A stretch of DNA of 11,448 bases from an uncultured Flavihumibacter sp. (GTDB taxonomy: Bacteria > Bacteroidota > Bacteroidia > Chitinophagales > Chitinophagaceae). The stretch's first letter is position 1; each line of letters opens with the position of its first letter. The translations under genes and the position numbers were made by a program. Location of the stretch: NCBI GenBank assembly GCA_946482545.1, contig CAMLRX010000153.1:1-11448 (forward strand). The letters are read 5' to 3'. The notes below the pieces were generated by a model. It searched no databases. It was not told the DNA's origin and saw only the letters and a list, made by a program, of their open reading frames with translations. Of this stretch, positions 6,248 through 11,448 are shown piece after piece.

Positions 6248-6813
6248 CGAAGAAAGAACTGCGGAAAATATACACCGAAAAAAGAAACGCGCTTTCCGAA
6301 AGAGAAGTGCTCCGTGCCGACGACCTGCTGCTGATCCGGTTCCAGCAATTGTATTTCGAATCATTGAACGTGGCGCACAGTTATATGGCCGGCCCGGGGA
6401 AGAAAGAATTTGATACCACGCATATCCTCGATTACCTCCGGTTTCAGTACCCTGAACTGGTGGTGGCCGTTCCCAGAATTTATCCCGGTTCTTTTGAAAT
6501 GGAACATATTGTTGTGGACGATGACACTGTTTACCAACCCAATACCTGGGGCATCCCCGAACCAATAGAAGGAACGGTTATTGAACCTTCAGCCATTGAC
6601 CTGGTATTGGTGCCGCTGCTCTGTTTTGATGAACGCGGTTACAGGGTGGGCTATGGAAAAGGTTATTACGACCGCTTCCTGGCGCAATGCCGGCCCGATG
6701 TAATTAAACTGGGATTATCTTATTTCGAACCTGTTCCCGTTATCACGGATGCCGCTGATTTTGACGTACCTTTAAATTACTGTATCACACCGGAAAACAT
6801 CTATGAATTTTAA
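6244..6813 (+). CDS. 5-formyltetrahydrofolate cyclo-ligase
   Basis: The enzyme (MTHFS, also called YgfA or FthC) converts 5-formyltetrahydrofolate to 5,10-methenyltetrahydrofolate with ATP, returning a storage or inhibitory folate to one-carbon metabolism. The 189-residue protein begins MTKKELRKIYTEKRNAL, the usual basic N-terminal helix, and carries the family signature LVLVPLLCFDERGYRVG (120-136) running into GYGKGYYDRF (136-145). Lys139 stands where many homologues have Gly. An in-frame ATG upstream at 6217 lies inside bioD; the ATG at 6244 overlaps the bioD stop by four bases and fits the family start, so I chose it. It overlaps lpxK by 11 bases at the other end. With folK it is the second folate gene in the window. 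Confidence 0.94.
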   Translation: MTKKELRKIYTEKRNALSEREVLRADDLLLIRFQQLYFESLNVAHSYMAGPGKKEFDTTHILDYLRFQYPELVVAVPRIYPGSFEMEHIVVDDDTVYQPNTWGIPEPIEGTVIEPSAIDLVLVPLLCFDERGYRVGYGKGYYDRFLAQCRPDVIKLGLSYFEPVPVITDAADFDVPLNYCITPENIYEF

Positions 6814-7891
6814 TTTCCCGCTGCTGAAGCCGGTCCGCATGTTGTTGCTGCCAATCTCCCTGCTGGCCGGTATTTATATTTTTATCAGGAACAAACTCTA
6901 CGATAAGGGCATCTTGCGTTCCGCAAGGTTCAGTCTGCCGCTGATCGGTGTAGGTAACCTCGCTTTGGGAGGAACAGGTAAATCGCCTATGGTGGAGTAC
7001 ATTGTTCGTTTACTGAAAGATCAATACAACGTGGCCACGCTGAGTCGTGGTTACAAAAGGAAAACAAAGGGGTACGCGCTGGCAGGTGTTGATACCACCG
7101 CATTGGAGATTGGGGATGAACCCATGCAGTTCCACCGGAAATTTCCCGGTATTTCGGTAGCGGTGGGCGAAGAAAGAATCGTGGCCATTCCCCAGTTGCT
7201 GCACGACCGGCCCGATACGCAGGCGATCATTCTCGATGATGTGTTTCAGCACCGTCCGGTTCAAGCCGGGTTAAACATCCTGCTCACGGATTACAGCAAT
7301 CTATACACACGGGACTGGTTCATGCCCACCGGTGATCTGCGGGATGAGCGCCGTTCCGCCAGAAGAGCGGATATTATCGTGGTCACCAAATGTCCGGATG
7401 ATCTTTCAGCAGAAAAGAAAAAAGAAATATTGGCTGAAATAAACCCGGTACCCGGACAGGAAGTTTATTTTTCGGCTATCCATTACGGTGAACCCTATCA
7501 TATCATCAAAGGCAATACCGCTCCGCTGGCAGAAGAAACGGAAGTATTGCTGGTGTCGGGTATCGCCAATCCACGTCCATTGAAACACTACCTCCAGGAG
7601 CATACCAAAACTTACTGGATGATGGCTTATGGTGATCACCATATTTTCTCTATTGATGATTTGAAAGAAATCATACGGAAGTTCCAGTCGCTCACCAATC
7701 CCGATAAACTTATTCTTACCACGGAAAAGGATGCGGTACGGTTATTGAAATTCAGCAGGGAACTTGCGGAACTCCCCATATTCGTGCTGCCTGTGGAGCA
7801 CCGCATTTTATTCGGGGAAGCCGAACAATTTAATAGCAGAATCCTTACATTCATAGAGAAATTCCCTATGAACCACAATACACCTTCATGA
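6803..7891 (+). CDS. lpxK: Tetraacyldisaccharide 4'-kinase LpxK
   Basis: LpxK phosphorylates the 4' position of the tetraacyldisaccharide 1-phosphate lipid A precursor, giving lipid IVA at the inner face of the inner membrane. The protein has 362 residues, close to the family norm. A hydrophobic N-terminal anchor spans about residues 12-28. The P-loop GGTGKSP (56-62) follows the family stretch VGNLALGG, then come SRGYKRKTKG (81-90), GDEPMQF (104-110) and a Walker-B-like ILDDVFQHR (143-151) with Asp145 and Asp146. Most homologues outside this phylum read DDGxQH, so Val147 is a variant. MPTGDLRDE (174-182) matches the conserved Gly-Leu-Arg-Glu region. The gene implies a lipid A-bearing outer membrane. 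Overlaps with both neighbours (11 and 4 bases) indicate translational coupling. Confidence 0.95.
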   Translation: MNFNFPLLKPVRMLLLPISLLAGIYIFIRNKLYDKGILRSARFSLPLIGVGNLALGGTGKSPMVEYIVRLLKDQYNVATLSRGYKRKTKGYALAGVDTTALEIGDEPMQFHRKFPGISVAVGEERIVAIPQLLHDRPDTQAIILDDVFQHRPVQAGLNILLTDYSNLYTRDWFMPTGDLRDERRSARRADIIVVTKCPDDLSAEKKKEILAEINPVPGQEVYFSAIHYGEPYHIIKGNTAPLAEETEVLLVSGIANPRPLKHYLQEHTKTYWMMAYGDHHIFSIDDLKEIIRKFQSLTNPDKLILTTEKDAVRLLKFSRELAELPIFVLPVEHRILFGEAEQFNSRILTFIEKFPMNHNTPS

Positions 7892-9954
7892 AGAAAAAAA
7901 AACAAGGCAAACCAGGCAAGAAAAGATCGGCTCCGGAACTGAGTTTCAGGGGTAAACTGGAAGTGTCGCGCTCCGGAATGGGCTTCGTGATCGTGGATGG
8001 CCTCGAAAGGGATATCATGATCCGTCCTTCCGATATGCTCACCGCTTTGCATGGGGATACCGTAAAAGTGGACGTAACGAAAGACAATCCCGTGAGCGGG
8101 AGGATGCAGGGCGTGATCACCGAAGTGATCAGCCGGAAACAAACAGACTTTACCGGAACCATACAGGTGAGCAGGAACTTCGCGTTCTTCACCGCCGACA
8201 ACGATAAACCCATGCCCGATATCTACATTCCGCTCACCGAGCTGAATGGCGCGGAGAACGGGCAAAGGGTGGTGGCACGCATCACCAGATGGGAAAAAAA
8301 TAAAAAGCCGGAAGGCGTGGTGGTCAGCCTGCTGAGCAGTGAAGACGCCAACGACGCGGCCATGAAAGAAATACTGCTGGAGAACGGGTTCCCGCTCGAT
8401 TTTCCGGATGAAGTAATGGAGGAAGCCGCCCGCCTGCCTGATGTGATTTCCAAAGCGGAGATTAAAAAAAGAAAGGACTTCAGAAAAATACTCACCTTCA
8501 CCATCGATCCGGTGGATGCCAAAGATTTTGACGATGCCATCTCTTACCGCAAAACAAAATCGGGGTATGAGATCGGGGTGCACATAGCCGATGTGAGTCA
8601 TTATGTGGAACCCGGTACTGAACTTGATAAAGAAGCTTACAAAAGAGCGACTTCCGTTTACCTGCCGGACAGGGTGAATCCCATGTTGCCGGAGCAGATA
8701 TCGAACGTGTTGTGTTCCCTCCGGCCCAAAGAAGAGAAGCTCGCCTTCTCCGCCGTTTTCGAAATGGATAAAAAGGGAACGGTGAAAAAATACTGGATCG
8801 GCAGGACGGTTATCTATTCCGACCACCGGTTCACCTACGAAGAAGTGCAGGAAATCATTGAAAAGAAAGAAGGGCTATACGCGGAGGAAATTCTGCACCT
8901 CAACCAGCTTGCGCAGCAATTCAGGAAAGAAAGATTCAACAAAGGCGCCATCAATTTTTCTTCTACAGAAGTTCGTTTCAAACTGGATGAGAAAGGTAAA
9001 CCTGTTGGTATTGTAGTAAAAGAAAGTAAGGAATCGCACCAGTTGATCGAAGAGTTCATGTTGCTGGCGAACCGCACGGTTGCCACGCATGTTTCCGAGA
9101 TCAAATACAAGGATAAAGAGGTTCCGTTCCCGTACCGCGTGCACGATCAGCCCGATGAAGAGAAACTGAAACCATTCGTGGAGTTCGCGCTCAAATACGG
9201 GCACCGTTTCGACCTTACTTCTCCCGAAAAAATTGCGTCCTCCTTCAATGGAATGCTCGCTGCTGTGCACGGAAAGCCGGAACAACATGTGCTGGAACAA
9301 CTTGGTATTCGTACCATGGCCAAAGCGATTTATACCACCGGAAATATCGGTCACTATGGACTGGGATTCTCTCATTACGCGCATTTCACTTCTCCCATCC
9401 GTCGATATCCCGATGTGATGGTACACCGAATTGTGCAGGAATGTCTCGACAACAATATTCATCCCGATAAACGACTGGAAGAGAAATGCAAACACTCCAG
9501 TGAACGGGAACGTGCAGCGATGGACTCCGAACGCGCATCCAACAAATACAAGCAGGTGGAGTACATGCACAATTACCTCGGCGATGAGTTTGAAGGCGTG
9601 ATCTCCGGTGTTTCTTCGTTTGGCTTCTGGGTGGAAACTGTAGAACATAAATGCGAAGGATTGGTGAGCATCGCGAGTTTGAGTGATTACGATGAATTCA
9701 GGCATGTGGAATCGGATTACGCCCTGGTGGGCAGAAGGAGTGGCCGGAAGTTCAGGATGGGCGATAAGGTAACGATCAAAGTAGTGGCGGCCAACCTTAC
9801 CAAAAGGCAACTGGATTATGAATGGGTGATCGCTTCGGCCATCAAAGAGGAACACGAAGAACAACGTCCCCCCAGAAAAAAAGACCAGCAAAAGAAACCA
9901 GCCTCCGGCCAGAAGCAGAAGCCCGGCAAAAAGAAATCAGCAAAAAAACAATAG
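7888..9954 (+). CDS. rnr: Ribonuclease R, RNB-family 3'-5' exoribonuclease
   Basis: RNase R degrades structured RNA processively from the 3' end and takes part in mRNA turnover and rRNA and tmRNA quality control. Domains in order: a short Lys-rich start (1-15), two cold-shock-like OB folds (about 20-80 and 88-150), the RNB catalytic domain (about 195-515), an S1 domain (about 566-650) and a basic tail (652-688). The four metal-binding aspartates are in TIDPVDAKDFDD (Asp207, 213, 215, 216), and HFTSPIRRYPD (499-509) supplies the catalytic arginines. At 688 residues it is shorter than the 813 of E. coli and lacks the N-terminal winged helix. The ATG at 7888 overlaps the lpxK stop by four bases. 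A run of nine A (7894-7902) covers codons 3-5. Confidence 0.96.
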   Translation: MKKKKQGKPGKKRSAPELSFRGKLEVSRSGMGFVIVDGLERDIMIRPSDMLTALHGDTVKVDVTKDNPVSGRMQGVITEVISRKQTDFTGTIQVSRNFAFFTADNDKPMPDIYIPLTELNGAENGQRVVARITRWEKNKKPEGVVVSLLSSEDANDAAMKEILLENGFPLDFPDEVMEEAARLPDVISKAEIKKRKDFRKILTFTIDPVDAKDFDDAISYRKTKSGYEIGVHIADVSHYVEPGTELDKEAYKRATSVYLPDRVNPMLPEQISNVLCSLRPKEEKLAFSAVFEMDKKGTVKKYWIGRTVIYSDHRFTYEEVQEIIEKKEGLYAEEILHLNQLAQQFRKERFNKGAINFSSTEVRFKLDEKGKPVGIVVKESKESHQLIEEFMLLANRTVATHVSEIKYKDKEVPFPYRVHDQPDEEKLKPFVEFALKYGHRFDLTSPEKIASSFNGMLAAVHGKPEQHVLEQLGIRTMAKAIYTTGNIGHYGLGFSHYAHFTSPIRRYPDVMVHRIVQECLDNNIHPDKRLEEKCKHSSERERAAMDSERASNKYKQVEYMHNYLGDEFEGVISGVSSFGFWVETVEHKCEGLVSIASLSDYDEFRHVESDYALVGRRSGRKFRMGDKVTIKVVAANLTKRQLDYEWVIASAIKEEHEEQRPPRKKDQQKKPASGQKQKPGKKKSAKKQ

Positions 9955-9960
9955 GCGTAC

Positions 9961-10926
9961 ATGCACTCGTTTGAAGAACTTACCCGTTTATTCCTGGAAA
10001 GATTTGAGCACCGGCATTTCCCGGAAACGCCGGCCAGCCTGTATGATCCCGCACACTATTTCCTGGGTCTGGGCGGCAAACGCATCCGTCCCGTAACCTG
10101 CCTGATGGGCAACGAACTGTTCGATGACATCATCGCCGATTCCTGGCACGTGGCTACGGCTATTGAGCTGTTCCATAATTTCACCCTCATCCACGATGAC
10201 ATTATGGACAAGGCGCCGCTGCGCCGCGGCATGGAAACCGTGCACACCAAATACGGCGACAGCACCGCCTTGCTTGCCGGCGATGTGATGCTGGTGGTGG
10301 CTTACGATCATATCAATAAAGTGCAGTCTGGCTACATCCATAAAATCATGTACCTGTTCAACAAAACGGCACGTGAAGTATGCGAAGGGCAGCAACTGGA
10401 TATGGATTTTGAAAAAAGAGCCTATGTAAGTTTGAACGAATACATCCGCATGATAGAACTGAAAACTTCCGTACTGCTGGCCGCCAGTCTGCAGATGGGG
10501 GCGGTACTGGGTGGTGCCGGAGATGCCAATCAACATCATCTGTATGAATTCGGCAGAAACCTGGGCATCGCGTTCCAGGTGCAGGACGATTACCTGGATG
10601 CCTTCGGCGACCCTAAAAAATTTGGAAAGCAGGTAGGAGGGGACATCCTCTCCAATAAAAAGACTTTCCTCATGATCCACGCGCTGGAAACGGCAACCGC
10701 CTCGCAAAAACAGGAACTGGTACGGCTGATGGAAGAAAACCCCGCCGATAAAGTGGAAAAGGTACTAAACGTGTTCCGCGATTGCGGGGTGGATGAATGG
10801 GCGCTTCGCCTGAAACAACAATACCTGGACACCGCCATACAACACCTTGAAGATATTGCCGTACTTTCGGCACGGAAAGAGCCGTTGAAAAAACTGGCCT
10901 CCTTCCTGATCCAACGGGAACACTAA
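9961..10926 (+). CDS. Polyprenyl diphosphate synthase (trans-isoprenyl family)
   Basis: This enzyme condenses isopentenyl diphosphate with allylic diphosphates to make linear all-trans prenyl diphosphates, precursors of quinone side chains, carotenoids or other isoprenoids. The 321 residues contain GGKRIRP (38-44), the first aspartate-rich motif DDIMD (79-83), LLAGD (104-108), and the second aspartate motif DDYLD (209-213) followed by GDPKKFGKQVGGDI. An aromatic residue, Phe74, sits five positions before the first motif, where long-chain synthases usually have Ala; this favours a short product such as C15 or C20. That chain length is an inference. The ATG at 9961 is 6 bases after the rnr stop, so it probably belongs to the same transcript. 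Confidence 0.92.
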   Translation: MHSFEELTRLFLERFEHRHFPETPASLYDPAHYFLGLGGKRIRPVTCLMGNELFDDIIADSWHVATAIELFHNFTLIHDDIMDKAPLRRGMETVHTKYGDSTALLAGDVMLVVAYDHINKVQSGYIHKIMYLFNKTAREVCEGQQLDMDFEKRAYVSLNEYIRMIELKTSVLLAASLQMGAVLGGAGDANQHHLYEFGRNLGIAFQVQDDYLDAFGDPKKFGKQVGGDILSNKKTFLMIHALETATASQKQELVRLMEENPADKVEKVLNVFRDCGVDEWALRLKQQYLDTAIQHLEDIAVLSARKEPLKKLASFLIQREH

Positions 10927-10954
10927 AAACTGCTACCTAAACTAACCGACACCA

Positions 10955-11448
10955 ATGGCCAGTAAACTTTTCAGGAAGAAATCCATTGAATCCATCAAAC
11001 GTGAATACGAAGCCGGACAAACGGAGCATGGCAAAATGAACAAGGTGCTCAATGTCCGAGACCTTACTTTTCTGGGTATTGCCGCGGTGGTGGGTGCGGG
11101 TATCTTCTCCACCATTGGTGGCGCCGCTTACAACGGCGGACCTGGTATCTCATTGCTTTTCATCATTACAGCTATTACCTGCGGGTTCTCCGCGTTGTGT
11201 TACGCGGAGTTCGCCAGCAGGGTACCGGTAGCGGGAAGCGCATATACCTACTCGTATGTTGCTTTCGGTGAACTCATCGCCTGGGTGATTGGCTGGGCGC
11301 TGATCCTGGAATACGCCATTGGTAATATTGTGGTGGCCATTTCCTGGAGCGGGTACTTCAACAACCTGCTTGTACACATCTTTAATATTCATCTTCCCGA
11401 CTGGATGCTGGTGGATCCTCAATCGGCCGCATCGGCCTTTAAAACCGC
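10955..11448 (+). CDS. APC-family amino acid permease, N-terminal part (3' truncated)
   Basis: A frame opens at the ATG at 10955 and stays open to the right edge, giving 164 complete codons of a longer membrane transporter. About 35 hydrophilic residues come first (MASKLFRKKS, then a charged helix), followed by the first membrane helix with the substrate-site motif VVGAGIFSTIGG (45-56). A second helix (about 65-82) leads into YAEFASRVPVAGSAYTYSY (83-101), a hallmark of the CAT/YfnA-like branch of the amino acid-polyamine-organocation superfamily. Further helices lie at about 104-123 and 125-143. The full-length protein should have 12 or more helices. It starts 28 bases after the prenyl synthase, with no terminator or Shine-Dalgarno sequence visible. 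The substrate is probably a cationic or other amino acid, but the transport core is mostly outside the window. Confidence 0.9.
   Translation, partial: MASKLFRKKSIESIKREYEAGQTEHGKMNKVLNVRDLTFLGIAAVVGAGIFSTIGGAAYNGGPGISLLFIITAITCGFSALCYAEFASRVPVAGSAYTYSYVAFGELIAWVIGWALILEYAIGNIVVAISWSGYFNNLLVHIFNIHLPDWMLVDPQSAASAFKT

Noticed and set aside
4184..6813. Idea that DUF3822, rsmD, bioD and the cyclo-ligase form a new dedicated system such as defence or RNA modification
   Set aside because: Apart from DUF3822, all are recognised housekeeping enzymes of separate pathways, with no toxin, nuclease, sensor or mobile element alongside.
7636..8826. Long minus-strand open frame (396 codons) antisense to lpxK and rnr
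   Set aside because: It lies wholly opposite well-conserved genes, its translation is rich in His, Phe and Arg with no recognisable domain, and such frames arise from codon bias of the sense gene.
8875..9891. Second long minus-strand open frame (338 codons) antisense to rnr
   Set aside because: Same reasons as the previous frame: sense-strand RNase R motifs are intact and the antisense translation resembles no protein family.
11150..11422. Minus-strand open frame at the right edge
   Set aside because: The plus strand here encodes a clear APC-family permease with conserved membrane motifs; the minus frame has none.
1..11448. CRISPR arrays, tRNAs, insertion sequences, attachment sites, long repeats
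   Set aside because: No regular direct repeats, tRNA-like cloverleafs, transposase genes or terminal inverted repeats were seen, and almost no non-coding space is available for them.

Overview
The window reads as a chromosomal housekeeping segment from a Bacteroidota bacterium, most likely of the family Chitinophagaceae. The support is threefold: a DUF3822 gene joined to rsmD, protein sequences that look Bacteroidota-like throughout (SppA, LpxK, RNase R, a GMC/gluconate-dehydrogenase-subunit-3 pair), and start codons with no Shine-Dalgarno sequence in front of them. Base composition is roughly balanced and even, with no sign of recent transfer. The genus cannot be fixed from this sequence alone.

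Left edge (1-714): the last codons of a probable GMC-family oxidoreductase, followed by its small partner, an exported gluconate 2-dehydrogenase subunit 3 family lipoprotein. This pair converges on folK (724-1203, minus strand) with only 9 bases between the two stop codons, and a short inverted repeat covers both stops. folK and sppA (1266-3050) then diverge from a 62-base AT-rich promoter region.

Centre and right (1266-11448): everything is on the plus strand and very tightly packed. sppA and an ABC-2 type permease are 3 bases apart. After a 23-base gap with a promoter-like box come DUF3822, rsmD, bioD, 5-formyltetrahydrofolate cyclo-ligase, lpxK, rnr and a polyprenyl diphosphate synthase, joined by overlaps of 25, 4, 11 and 4 bases or gaps of 1 and 6 bases. 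After 28 more bases an APC-family amino acid permease begins and runs off the right edge. No stretch over 300 bases lacks a gene.

The genes fall into a few themes: folate and biotin cofactors (folK, cyclo-ligase, bioD), the cell envelope (sppA, ABC permease, lpxK, prenyl diphosphate synthase) and RNA (rsmD, rnr). Their packing suggests growth-linked co-expression rather than one dedicated pathway. I see no tRNA, rRNA, insertion sequence, phage gene, CRISPR array or defence system, and no convincing undescribed multi-gene system. The points most worth checking are the DUF3822-rsmD coupling, a Gly in place of Asp in RsmD's catalytic motif, a permease with no ATPase gene nearby, and the export signal of the subunit 3 lipoprotein.
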